Assembly (NCBI RefSeq): GCF_964204645.1
Contig: NW_027437437.1
Coordinates: 1-64,000 of the forward strand
Length of the DNA stretch: 64,000 bases
Source of the DNA: Tubulanus polymorphus
Lineage: Eukaryota; Nemertea; Palaeonemertea; Tubulaniformes; Tubulanidae
Direction: 5' to 3'
The translations under genes and the position numbers were made by a program. Positions 18,248 to 29,639 of the stretch are shown piece by piece (the first letter of the stretch is position 1; each line of letters begins with the position of its first letter). A model generated the notes under the pieces. That model saw only the letters and a program-made list of their open reading frames with translations, made no database searches and was not told the DNA's origin.

Positions 18248-18990
18248 GTATGTCACAGGACTCGTGGCGCCCATGAATTATCATCCCATAATTACAATGA
18301 ATCCAATTCTGCATGTACGTTAGCACGACTGATTACTAATCCAAATATTGCATTACAAAAAAACAATTACGCAAAACGTCAAGTACTTACAGCATCTGAG
18401 ACAGTTGCGCTTCAGTTAGAGTGTTAAGTTACGTCTTTGGCTGTCGATGTCGAAAAAGCCTAATTTGAAACATACATTTGCGCACTGTGGTTTAATATTC
18501 CTGCAAGAATCCGCAAAGGAATTGAAGACCGTACCAAAAAAAGCTAGGCATTAAGTAAGTAGCCAACAATGATCATTGCTTCACCGAGTAGGCCTACTCA
18601 TTTGCTACCATACTCATATTATTAAAGAAATCATTTAATACATTCCCTGGTTAACGGATTCTCACCTTAAAATACATAAACTCCGCTGTCGTTGTCATCG
18701 ATCCGAGTCGTCAACTGAACGCAGAAGTAAAATTCCGTGTGAAAATTCCTACAATTTCTGTCCATATCACATTGATTTGAGCCCGAAATCTTCAGGAAAT
18801 GTAGCCAACGTAAATTGATTTACGAATAGAATTAATCAATTGACTCATTTTAGAAATCATGGTTTCGTGAAATTCGTTAAAGTCCTAAAACTCGCGATAA
18901 ATTTAAGCCGAAAATTATTTCAACCATCCACCATGTTGTTTCATTAATAAACAAATTGGTGCGCGCCGGCGCAGCTACGTGTCCTTCCTA
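18248..18990. other. intergenic, no gene recognised
   Basis: No coding signal, repeat family or RNA gene identified. Confidence 0.5.
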
Positions 18991-19066
18991 AATGCATGGT
19001 TTCACTAGGATTCGAACCCTCGACCTCTCAGTTGGGAGTCAAACACCTTATCCACCATGCCACAGG
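18991..19066 (-). repeat. tRNA-derived SINE head or tRNA pseudogene
   Basis: On the minus strand there is an A-box-like TGGTGGATAAGGTG and a perfect B box GGTTCGAATCC (19008-19018), with the spacing of a tRNA promoter. Outer GCATGGT and ACCATGC can pair like an acceptor stem. The anticodon arm is poor, so a SINE or pseudogene is likelier than a functional tRNA. Confidence 0.5.
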
Positions 19067-19378
19067 ACAGGACACTGTTTTTATCGTTAGTGGGAGTACC
19101 CGGACAGGGCGAGTCGCGATTGCTACTATCATCCGGTGTTATCTTTCAGTAAGTAATTTTAAGTTTAAAATAGGACGGAGAGTGCATAGATATAATCTAC
19201 GCGGAGCGAATGCGTGTTATATTACTATCAGAATTCTACATTTCAATTAGAAGCTGTTAGTTGTCGAATCTGATAGAAGATGAATTTTATGTGCGAAAAA
19301 AGTGGAAAATATGTAAGTAATTATAATAACAATCAACAGAATTACAAGAGGGTTTTCGACGAAAGTCAGAAAACCCTA

Positions 19379-21540
19379 ATAAATGTGTTTGATTTAGTCA
19401 AATTGCCAAAAACAAAAGGTAATAATATAAAACATTATACATTAGAACCTCTATACTTAGCAAAAGATTATGATTCAAATGATGTTATAGATATATTATA
19501 TTATAAGAATCATTATATGTGGATTAAAAGAATTGATTTATTTTTCAAATCAGAAATGATTTTGATAATAAAATATATCTATGTAGAAAATGTATAACTA
19601 AATTCAGAACTGAAAGTGCATTATTAAATCATAAACAATTATGTGAAAATCATGATCATTGTAAAATAGTTTTACCAAATGACAAGGATAAAGTATTAGA
19701 ATTCAAAAAATATAATTACAAGAATAAAGTACCATTTGTTATATATGGAGATTTTGAATCATTAAATAAAGAATTAACTGATCAAGATAGAAAAGAAATA
19801 TATCATAAAAGAAATAAATTAAATTCTAATGAAAATGATGTAATTGATTATTCAGATCCTCTAATAACAAATACTATTAAAAAAATTCATCAATCAGCTG
19901 CAGCTTTCGGGTTATATATAAAATCTGATTACCCAGAACTAATTAAAAGTGAATATTATAATTATAGAAATGAAAATGTTATCAATCATTTCAATTAATG
20001 AGATATAAAGGCGCAATACCATATTCATTTTATAAATCGCATAATTATTTCAATATAACTGAATTAGTAAAAGAACAATTCTATGATGAATTAAAAAATG
20101 AATATGTTAAAGATGAAGCATATAATAGAACATTTAATATTTGGAATCATTTTTAAATAACAAATCATGGACAATAAGTAGATTTATATCTAAAATCAGA
20201 TGTATTATTATTAACTGATATATTTGAAAGGTTTAGAGATGTAAACCTAAAATATTTTAATATTGATCCTTGCCATTGTTATTCATCACCAGGATTAACT
20301 TGTGATTGTGGTTTAAAATTTACAGATATAAAAATGGATTTGTTAACAAATATAGATCAATTATTATTATTTGAAAAATCTATAAGAGGAGGAGTTTCAG
20401 GTGTATTAGGTGATAGATATTTCAATGTAAATGATAATCCTGGATATAAGTTATTATATATAGATGCAAATAATCTTTTTGGATGGGCAATGATGGAACC
20501 ACAACCTTATGGAGTATTTGAAATAAGTGAAGTTTTACAACATGAAAATAATGATAGATTTGATTGGAAGAAAAGAATTCTAGATATTGCAGATGATTCA
20601 GAGACTGGTTACTTCTTTGATGTAGACTTGGAATATCCTGAAGATAGAAAATTTAAATCTAGAAATCTAGCATACTATCCAGAACATAAAACTGTAACGC
20701 ATGAAGAATTATCAAATTATCAAAAAAGAGTTAAACCCGAAAATCATATTCATACAGAAAAGTTAATGGTAACTTAGGAAGATAAATATAAGTATGTAGT
20801 GCATTATAGAATGTTAAAATTCTATTTGAATCAAGGATTGATCCTAAAAAAGTACATAGATATATTTAATTCAGTCAATCTAAATGGTTAGAAAAATATA
20901 TAGATTTTAACACCAAACAGAGAACTAAAGCTAAAACTGATTTTGAGAACGATTTCTTCAAACTAATGAATAATGCATTCTATGGTAAGACTTGTGAAAA
21001 TCTTAGAAATAGAAATGATATTGAGTTAGTTTGTAATGGTAAAAGAATTAGACATTTACAAACATATCCTAAGTTCATAGGTAACAGAATATTTGATGAA
21101 AATTTAGCTGCAGTTGAACATCTATGAAATTTAATAAACCAATTTATGTTGGAGCTACAGTTTTAGAAATATCGAAGTTATTAATGTTTGAATTCTATTA
21201 TAACATATTACAACCTCATTTTGGAGAAAAGCATATAGAAATCGTATATTTTGATACTGACAGTTACAAGTATTAAAGATAAAAATTAATAACATAACTG
21301 ATGATTTAAAAACATTAAAACATCATTTCGATTTTAGTAATTATCCTAAAGATCATGAATTGTTTAACAATGATGATAGAAAGGTGCCTGGTAAATTCAA
21401 AGTTGAATTAGGTGGTGAAGAAATGATTGAATTCATTGGTATTAGATCTAAAATGTATTCATATAAAACTAAAAATCATGAATCAAAGAAATTGAAAGGA
21501 ATTACTAAAAGTGTAGTAGAAAAAAATATTCATTTCAAAG
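19379..21540 (+). pseudogene. divergent Maverick polymerase fragment (copy B/D)
   Basis: Homologous to copy A 435-3160. It opens at NVFDLVKLPKTKGNN, keeps ExoI (YGDFES), Exo III (KSDVLLLTDIF), Pol A (DANNLFGW), Pol B (NNAFYGKTCEN) and part of Pol C, but has many frameshifts and stops. About 550 bp is deleted at 19990-20000, removing the HNH-like cysteine/histidine cluster and ExoII. The match ends at IHFKD (21540) and unrelated sequence follows. Its missing N-terminal stretch (A 118-390) appears at 29167-29417. Confidence 0.85.
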
Positions 21541-22032
21541 ATAAGGCCAAAAAAAGATGTCTTGTTTCTCATGATTTTGAAATCCCGCCCGCATCGGAAA
21601 AATCATCGGCAAATTAGCGATAAAAATAAAGTCCGCCCTACCGCATCATAGCTCGAAAATAAAATTTGTTTTTTATAAAAATTAAAATCCGCCCGCCCGC
21701 ATTGATATAATACGCATATCGTCATCTTTTTATCATTTTATTTCTCTATGAACGTATCGAGAAAAGTTGATCGTATAAATATCATCGGCACCACACTGGT
21801 GACTCGAACCCATATCAACGGAGTCGGTTACCGTAGGCCTAAATGTCAAATGCCAGGGTCGCTGTGGAGCTTGATTTCTGGCGTGATTCTTATTTCGAAG
21901 CATCTTCACCCGTCAAAAATACTTACTTTATTCATCATAAGGTATTATATAATATATATCTGGTATCATTTCACTTGGACTTTGTATTTCATATATTCCT
22001 CCTTCCATTTATAATAAAAAGTTTTATTAAAA
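21541..22032. other. non-element junction, possible SINE
   Basis: Between inverted Maverick pieces. It contains CGCCCGC motifs and, on the minus strand, GGTTCGAGTC (B-box-like, near 21800) beside TGGTGCCGATG. No gene was seen. Confidence 0.35.
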
Positions 22033-23272
22033 TTAAAATTCTAATACATAACACAATTTAATTGAGAATTTACAATATTTAATATAAATGTACATTTTAA
22101 AATTTTTGATTCCTTTATTCTTTGTCATGAATAATTGTATCCCATCTTTAGTGTTCTGTAATTTTTTTCCAGAACCATGTAATGAATTATCCTCTGTTGT
22201 TCTAAAATCTAACCATAATGCATATTTATTACCGGTATAATAATCAATTTGATTAATATTACAATTTTTAGATGATTTTACTTTTTCATTCATAAAATGT
22301 TTTCTAATTTCTGGCCATTGATCTATCATTCTCATTCCTTGACAAAATATTTTATTTGCTATACCTTCGATAGTTATTTCTACTTTTGTTATTTCAGGAT
22401 TATAATAATTATCGACCTGTATTGCGCCATTAGAATATGTTGCAATGGTAAAAAATATTAATATACCTTTAATAGATCTTCTTGGGAAGTTAATATTCTC
22501 ATTAATTATTTCATCACTTGCATTAATAGTTACAGTTTTAAATTTATCAATATAATAATATAATAATGAAAATCCTTGATTGTATTGAGTTTGAATTATA
22601 CTTGAAATATTTTCATCAGTTACTGTGTCATATTCTAAACATATATTCGATAATCTATAACCCATATCTTTAACAACGCTAGATAATACAATTTCATTAC
22701 ACAGGAGCAAATGTTATTTCGAATATAATATCTTCTTGAATTGCGTATTTATATAAAGGTGCATTATTATTTATCAATTCAAAATCTAATGGAATTTTAT
22801 GTTTGCTTCCATAAATCTTTTTGATCAAATTATCTGCGGTACGAGTTACTATTGCGTCATTCGCTCCTGATCTTAATTTATTTTGGTTTCCTGATTGGAT
22901 GCCTTGAAATATCATATTATTTCTATTTTCTTTAGTTAATAATAAATCTTTGTAATGCATAAATAAATTATAATCATCTAATGAGAAAACTGTTTCTGAA
23001 CAAATCTTTATAGTTAATTTTTTAATCAAATATCTTCCAACATTATCAACAACATAATTATCATTATTACCAGTTACATTTATATCAGCTGATAAATAAA
23101 TACTATTTGGAACATAAAAAGTATTTTGTGTTAATCTAGGGATTCTAACATTTAAAGTTTCATCAGGATTACTATTAGAAGGGTTATGAGTAATTGTATG
23201 ATGAGATCTTTCTGCTTTAATAGCATTAGATATTCTAGGATTCTTAGAAGGATTTATATAACTCCCACTCAT
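22033..23272 (-). pseudogene. MCP: major capsid protein of copy B, frameshifted
   Basis: Two frames (22697-23272 and 22033-22710) join at a frameshift within FEITFAPV / LLCNEIVLSS. It covers the same length as the A/C capsid gene and keeps CAA (Gln) where A and C have the codon-49 stop, giving RIPRLTQNTFYVPNSIYLSAD. Motifs kept include GIQSGNQNKLRSGAN, FPRRSIKGIL and LHGSGKKLQNTKDG. It also has a degraded C-terminus (KYCKFSIKLCYV). Confidence 0.85.
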
Positions 23273-23295
23273 TTATTTAACAAAAAATTAATTAT

Positions 23296-24983
23296 CATAT
23301 TCACTAACCCAAAAATAATTGCACTTACAACTGTAATCAAAAATAAAATAATATGTTCAGCAGCAGAATAAGTTAAGAATATTCCCAGGAGATTTCAATA
23401 TAAAACCAACAATTGATGCTATAACTCCGGGTAAAGCTGCAGCAGATTTTTTAAATAGTTCCCATAAAAAATTTGCTAATTTTTTTAAACCATCCTTAAC
23501 TTTATCTTGTATAGAATTATTATCATCTGGTGGTTTATCCGGTTTATTGGGAGTAGGTGTAGATTTTAATGAATTTGATATGGCTAAACCTATTGTCGTG
23601 AATACCATAGTTACAGCTGTTAGAATTGAAAGAATTGTTATACCTTCTAATTTAAATAACAATTTTATTCTGTCTGTCGATGATATTTTAGAATTTGGTT
23701 TTATCAACAAATCTTTAAAAATAACTTTTGATTTCTTAATATGATTTAGGTCAAATGATTTTAATAATATACCTCTTTCTTTTTCCTGAAATTCTTTGTT
23801 ATATTTTAAAGAATCTATTTCTTTTTCTAAAGCTAACTTTCTGCATTCATAATCAACTTCATCAATTACTTGAAGATCTCTATTTAATTCTAATTGTTTT
23901 AATTCTTCATTTGCATTAGTTAATTCTTTTTCTAACATGGTTATTTTAGAAAATCTCATCTTAATGTTAGCAATTTCACCAGCTGATTTTTGCATACCTT
24001 TAATTTCTCTACGTGCTTGTTCATGAAATGCTTCTAATTCATCATCAGTTAAATTAAGTAATCCTTTTTCTAGTAAAGATTGTATTCGATTTATTCTAGT
24101 TTCAGTACCGGGTGAATCTAAAACACTATTCATCTCTTCTTCAAATGAATGAACTGTATCGAACATGCTATCAAAATGTTTTACTAATTGTAATTGACTT
24201 GAATCATTATCAATTTGTTGAATATCTCTTCTCGATGTTTCTGGTGTTGAAGATCTTAATTTATCTAATCGATCTGCAAAATCTTCATCATTTTCTGGGT
24301 CAACAAAAGTAGGTTTTTGATTTGGATTTTTAAGTGGTGAATATTCATTAATATCAATATTCTCAATTGGTTCTTCTTCATTTATTCTATCGATGGCATT
24401 CCATATAATTCTGAGAAATTCTGAACCACCTTTTGAACGTTCAATTGTAGATCCTGCATGCATTTCAGGATGGTACAGATCTTCTCCCATTTTAGATAAT
24501 TTTAATTTAACATTATCACCATTTAAGTCAAGATTATAAAACCATGAATCATTTTTAAATTCTAAATTATTCATGAAATGTGGATCTTTTTCTCTAATGT
24601 GAGTTATCTGTTATATTTTTTGTTAATAATTCTTCAATAACTGTATTTGTTACACTATGTTTTATGTATAATAATTCTTTTTTCAATACAGGGTTTTCTG
24701 TTCTTTCTGATCTATTAATTAAATCTTTTCTTTCTGGTCTAGTTTTGATTATTATCTCATCGCGGTTTCTTTAATAATCTATTAATTTTTCACTTGTTTC
24801 AGTATCATCTTTAAATTTATCATAATCATATAATATAGGCCCACTAGAATCATCTTCACCTAAATTAGTATTATATGCTGCTCCACCATCATTATCAATA
24901 TTAGTTTCATTAAAATCAGGTTGTGGTTCCTCACTTATACCAGGGGCGTCACCAAAAGTATCCATTGGAATATCTTCTTCCAT
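23296..24983 (-). pseudogene. acidic coiled-coil/membrane protein of copy B
   Basis: Counterpart of 7958-9677. The N-terminal acidic ORF (24771-24983) ends at a stop. A middle segment (about 24600-24770) is out of frame. The large ORF 23357-24574 has NNLEFKNDSWFYN, DRLDKLRSSTPETSRRD, a coiled coil and FTTIGLAISNSLKS, and loses frame near the last hydrophobic block. Confidence 0.75.
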
Positions 24984-25004
24984 TTATATAATAAAAAATT
25001 AAAA

Positions 25005-26365
25005 TTAAAAATATAAAATTCCTCCTATTACAAATCCTATACAAGTAATAGCTAATTTAGCATTTTCATGGGATTTATTATCATTATTAGTTTTAGTTAT
25101 ATCATGTTGAATATTATCAGTTTTTATATCACCGTGTGGGTGCCGTACTGCACCATTTTCTGTAGTATTGTAATCTTTTATTTTAGAATCATTATCCAAT
25201 TTAATATTCTTAGTTTTAGTTTCTGTTGATTGAATATGTTTTTTAATTTTTTCACCTTCCATTAATTTTGGAGCAGTAATAATCTTTTTATTTATATCAT
25301 TCAATCCAAACTAACTATTTATTGTTGCAGTTTTAATTAGATTATTATAACCAATTATATTTCCCACCTTTAATACTAAATCATTAGAAATAATTAATAG
25401 ATTAGGACCTATACAATAATTTAATCTAATATGTGATTTATCTAAATAATTTTGATATCTTACTATATTTTCTGGAATCGATCTATTTTTATCATTATGA
25501 ATTGAATCTTCAAATAATACTTTGAATTGTTTCTGTGCGTCAAATGAAGTGTTATACTTTTCCAACTATTGGTGATCTTGTTTCAACCTGTACACCTAGA
25601 ATACATATCAAATAAGTTCTAATAGATTGATTTATTCTTTGTATTCCAGCTTTAGTAAATCCTTCACTATTTTCTAAAACGAAATTAATCCATCCATTTT
25701 TATTTTGTTGTTGTATATTATTATAATATTTTGGTAATTCATTCCAATTTAGTGTTATTATATCTGTATTTGTTATTATTTTACCAAATTCTTTAGTATA
25801 TAATATTCCTAATCCACCCATTGTACCAATTTTTGCTCTAAAATCATTATTTGAATTAATATTAAATTCATTATATATTTTATAAAACTTAGAAAACTTA
25901 ATATTATTATTTAGTTCATTAAAATATTTTGAACCTGGTAAAGGACATTCTAATTCACTCAATATCAATTTTATTTGAAAATATCTATGAAATCTAAAAA
26001 GTGATAATAGCAATGGTAAACTTGGTTTGTTTAAATGATCATTCCAACTTATACCACACCCTGTTGTTGCGCAATAAACAGCAAAATTTAATTGGTTCTG
26101 CCAATACTTCATATTAGATTTTAATAACCATTGTTTTGCCTCATTTAAATTTTCAAAATTAATTACGTAAATATTGAATATATTTTCCATCTTTGCATTA
26201 AAACTATTAGTTTCAGTAACATAAATATCTAAATTAATTAATGAATTTAAAACTAAATTTTTATATGGAATATCTTTATTAAAATGGAATATCTTTATTA
26301 AAATCTATTGCAGGAATATTATATTTAATTGTTTTATTATATTGGAAAGCTTTTGGAAACCCCAT
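25005..26365 (-). pseudogene. copy B homologue of the ~460-aa structural-type protein
   Basis: Counterpart of 6557-7941, broken in several places: a small local duplication near 26265-26290, a frameshift near 25560 and a stop near 25310. It is informative because it reads through the junction where A/C are frameshifted, and because its tail contains the 27-bp GAVRHPHGD insertion that A and C lack. Confidence 0.75.
25128..25154 (-). repeat. 27-bp palindromic micro-element, filled site
   Basis: Read on the minus strand it begins GGTGCAGTACGGCACC and ends GGTGAT, flanked by GAAAAT and ATA. The aligned position in A (7812/7813) and C (45656/45657) reads GAAAATATA with nothing between. Confidence 0.85.
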
Positions 26366-26381
26366 TTACTTAATTCAAAAA

Positions 26382-26817
26382 TTAATAATTAACTAATTCT
26401 TTTAATAATTTATCTTGTTCTTCAACTGTTATATTACCATTTAAACTTATTATATAATCTAGTGTATTTTTAAATTTATTAATTTCTTTTATATTAGTTT
26501 TAATTTTTTCTTTATTACTTTTTATATTTAATTTTGAACTTATACCAGTTAAAACACTTGAACTTAATCCTAGCATCCCTAATTGATAGAGCTAAAGGTG
26601 TTAATGGTGAGAATATTGCTAGAAATGTTATTACAGAACTAATTGTAACTGAACCACTGATAATAAAATAATAAATAATTTTACTTTTTAAATATTTTTT
26701 TTTTCAAATCTTTAAGTCACTTTCAAATTCTAATATTTCTTTTTCTAAATATGTTTTTAATTTAGTTTTATTTATATCATGAGGAATAATATCAATATTA
26801 CCAACTTTATCATCCAT
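26382..26817 (-). pseudogene. two-helix membrane protein of copy B
   Basis: Counterpart of 6110-6540. It opens MDDKVGNIDIIPHDINKTKLK. Stops and frameshifts occupy the middle. The C-terminal 64 codons are open and nearly identical to copy A. Confidence 0.7.
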
Positions 26818-26836
26818 TTATTTAGAAAAGAAATTA

Positions 26837-27259
26837 CTAATTAGTAAATTTATATGCTACAAATATAACAATAACAGTTCCACCTAAAATCCATATTATT
26901 TCATATTTCTGTTGTTCCTTACTTGGGGTATAATAATCTGATAATTTAGGTTTATGTAGATGTAATTTTTCTTTATTGGTTACCGCGTTATATAAACTCA
27001 TTGCATCATCGACTGATTGAAAATCTCTATGTGAAATCTTCTGATCATATAATTCTTTATTGATGTAATCCATATAGTTTTGTCTTTTTTCTCTATATTC
27101 TTCTGCTGCTTTATTATTTTTTTCTAATGCTAAGTTATGTCTTTTCTGTTCTGATAATGAACCATTTTTATCAATATGCTTAAATAAATAACCACCACCT
27201 GTAAATGCTAAAGCGTTAACAATTGCCGATTCTTTAATAGTTATAATTGTAGATGCCAT
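26837..27259 (-). CDS. 140-aa double-hydrophobic coiled-coil protein, copy B
   Basis: Intact homologue of 5667-6089 with the same 140-residue length and only a few substitutions (ITIKESAIVN, LHLHKPKLSD). It is one of only two intact ORFs in copy B, which may reflect chance or its short length. It is preceded on the minus strand by TGCTGAATAAATG. Confidence 0.65.
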   Translation of the reverse strand: MASTIITIKESAIVNALAFTGGGYLFKHIDKNGSLSEQKRHNLALEKNNKAAEEYREKRQNYMDYINKELYDQKISHRDFQSVDDAMSLYNAVTNKEKLHLHKPKLSDYYTPSKEQQKYEIIWILGGTVIVIFVAYKFTN

Positions 27260-27282
27260 TTATTCAGCAAAAAATTATGCAT

Positions 27283-27501
27283 TTATATAGGAGGAATATA
27301 TTTTTGTTTTTCCAAATAATCAATAGTTAAATTAGATAAAGTAACTGCTAATGTTAATTTTAAAATATCATTTATATCAAATCTATCAACATTAACACTT
27401 CCCATTTTACATACTTTAAATACCATTGAATAACCAACAGTTCCAACTGATAGTAAGGCACCATTATATAATCCAGTTATTATCCACTTATTATCACTCA
27501 T
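27283..27501 (-). CDS. 72-aa small membrane protein, copy B, intact
   Basis: MSDNKWIITGLYNGALLSVGTVGYSMVFKVCKMGS... to KYIPPI. This is the reference form for the frameshifted gene at 5419-5641 and 43263-43485. One hydrophobic segment is at residues ~9-28. Function unknown. Confidence 0.6.
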   Translation of the reverse strand: MSDNKWIITGLYNGALLSVGTVGYSMVFKVCKMGSVNVDRFDINDILKLTLAVTLSNLTIDYLEKQKYIPPI

Positions 27502-27535
27502 TTATTTATTTAAAAAAATTACTATCTTCAAAATA

Positions 27536-27835
27536 TTAAGTTATCTTATTTATAATTATTTCAACATTTATTTCATTACTACTTTTATGATTATCATATA
27601 TTTTAGATACTATATCTTTGATATAATCGATAATTCCATCTTGATTTAATTCATAATATTCTAAGGGCGTTTTGATTAAATCAATTACTTTTTCTATATT
27701 ATACTTTTCTTTATTAATTATTGATGCATTGTTAAAAGAATTACTTTTAATATCAGTAATTACATCATTTCTCATTTCTTTACCATGTTTAAAATCAAAC
27801 CCAAAACATATACTCGGCCCAACAGTTATATTCAT
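27536..27835 (-). pseudogene. copy B homologue of the 113-aa protein, C-truncated
   Basis: Same N-terminus MNITVGPSICFGFDFKHGKEMR. It lacks a 4-residue stretch (IKLN) present in A and stops at IINKIT, before the last 14 residues of the A form. Confidence 0.65.
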
Positions 27836-27857
27836 TTATATAGTGAAGAAAATTACT

Positions 27858-28609
27858 CTCATCATCTTATAACTAATTCATATATCACAGGAAAGTTATT
27901 CAAATCAATTAAATATCCATTATGATTTCTAATTTCTAATCTAAAATTATTAAATTGAGGAATGCATGGTTTGAAATCACATTCTGTTAAATTATAATTT
28001 ATTTGCGTTCCAAATTCTTTAACATTCTTCAATGGTAAAATATTTAATATACTAGAATTACAAGTTATATCTTTAGTTGCTTCGAATGTTTTTGTAGGAT
28101 CGATTAAATTGCAATTAATATAAAAGTGTGTAAAAGGTATTAAGTTAGGTGTAGCATCAATATTTGTAAAAGATTTATCTGGAGGAATTCCTTACAGTTT
28201 AGCTATAGGTTTTTTTACCATAGATTTATGTTTTTCAATATCAGCCAACCTTACATTATTTTGTCAGAACTCTCACTTTTTAAAAATCTAATATTAAACC
28301 CGGAATTATTACCTGACTTGTGCCAGGCTTTTCTATTATTTCTTGTGCCAATGTATCTAAATTATATAACCCTGGTTTTAAATATATATAGGCCCATTCA
28401 TTTTTATTTTTATTAAAAATTAAAACGGCTCTATGTTCAACAGTTTTATTCGATATATTGTAAAATGAGTTACATAAACTTATATTTACTAATTTTAAAT
28501 CAACACAATTCTTAAATTCTCTGTCTAATTGTACTAGTAAATTATGTGATTTATAATTTGTAAGACTTCTTGAATCAACAAATATTCTATATTCTCTTAA
28601 TTCCACCAT
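27858..28609 (-). pseudogene. penton-like protein of copy B (no MITE)
   Basis: MVELREYRIFVDSRSLTNYK... continues through EHRAVLIFNKNKNEWAYIYLKPGLYNLDTLAQEI, the frame lost in A/C. A later frameshift (near 28310) and stops break it. It provides the MITE empty site: GGTTTAATATTAGATTTTT runs uninterrupted. Confidence 0.75.
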
Positions 28610-28623
28610 TTATTTTACATATT

Positions 28624-28977
28624 TTATTCGAAATCTATTTCATGGTGCCCTTTTTCATTCTTACCTGTGTATATGAAATAGAAATCACCTGAACATAATT
28701 CTTCTAAATCTTCACTTGACAATCTATGAAATCTATCCGGTAAATATGTTCTGAATTTATATTATATTCATTTTAATCCTTCATAGTCTAAGTGGATGAC
28801 TTATTTACTACCATATCTATTAGTAACTGTATCAATATTTGTAATTAGATATTTATTATGAATTGTTAATTCTGTTAACTTTTTTAATTTATAATCTACA
28901 GATTTTACATTTGTGATATCTTTAATTCTATCTAGAAATGATTTGTTGTTCTCACTGTATACTTGTTTACTCTCCAT
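28624..28977 (-). pseudogene. OB-like protein of copy B
   Basis: Homologue of 3424-3777 with different stops (after NRYGSK). The C-terminal TYLPDRFHRLSSEDLEELC...FYFIYTGKNEKG is conserved. Upstream on the minus strand lies terminal-repeat-like CTTAAAATATT...ACTTCTAAAATCAATT instead of the polymerase 3' end, so the polymerase was lost between two similar promoter sequences. Confidence 0.7.
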
Positions 28978-29036
28978 TTTAATAACATATTTTTTATTAA
29001 AATTGATTTTAGAAGTTATAAGATTAATATTTTAAG

Positions 29037-29166
29037 AGTAATAGGGAATATGTTTTTCTAAATTAAAGGTTGAGCGGTTGAGTGAGTAAAAAATGAAAAA
29101 TAAATTCGAGTGTGCGAGAATTAATTTTTCATTTTTTACTCACTCGACAACATATTCCCTATTACT
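29037..29166. repeat. 130-bp terminal palindrome of copy B
   Basis: Begins AGTAATAGGGAATATG and ends CATATTCCCTATTACT, with arms GAGTGAGTAAAAAATGAAAAAT / its complement. The centre AAATTCGAGTGTGC is the same as in the right-end palindrome of copy C. It marks the left end of copy B, placed directly against polymerase fragment 29167-29417. Confidence 0.85.
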
Positions 29167-29417
29167 GTTTATAATACAAAAAGAAATAAAACATCAAAAA
29201 GTAATAAAATGTTTAAAAATGATTCAAACTTTACAACAGAAAAGGATATTAAAGCATCATCTTATATTAGATTACCATTTACAACAAAAGCAGTAATAAA
29301 TTGTGAAAATGAAGATAATAAATGTTTTCTATGGTCAACAGAAGATATTACGCATAGTTTTAGAATAATATATTACCGGAAATATGAAACATTATATAAA
29401 ATTGATCAATATCCTTG
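29167..29417 (+). pseudogene. Maverick polymerase N-domain fragment
   Basis: IKASSYIRLPFTTKAVINCENEDNKCFLW...STEDITHSFRI..YKIDQYP matches polymerase codons from copy A 118-390, with a small deletion after CFLW. It ends where the BEL LTR-like sequence starts. Confidence 0.8.
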
Positions 29418-29584
29418 TCAAGACGCTGTAAAAAGGGGGCAAAATCCTCCCCTCGAAAAACTAACAGGTTTTCTCTTTAAAGGACTGACTATATAAATGT
29501 CCCGTGGTCACCTGTTAGAATGTCCAACCAACGCAGTAACGCATGACTGCCCATATATAAATAAATAAACATAAATATCCGACA
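29418..29584 (-). repeat. partial 3' LTR of BEL/Pao element (tentative)
   Basis: Downstream of the BEL polyprotein end on the minus strand, a purine-rich tract (near 29585-29600) is followed by TGTCGGATATTTATG, a plausible LTR start. The rest runs to the Maverick fragment. The other LTR was not found in the window. Confidence 0.4.
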
Positions 29585-29639
29585 TTCTCCGGGGCCACAA
29601 AGAGTTACAAATAAATTTCGGAAATTCGGAATAAATCGA

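Noticed and set aside
18991-19066. Functional tRNA gene
   Set aside because: A and B boxes are good but the anticodon stem-loop does not pair properly; a SINE or pseudogene is likelier.
18996-19250. 84-codon plus-strand ORF
   Set aside because: It overlaps a tRNA-like element on the other strand; translation of repeat DNA.
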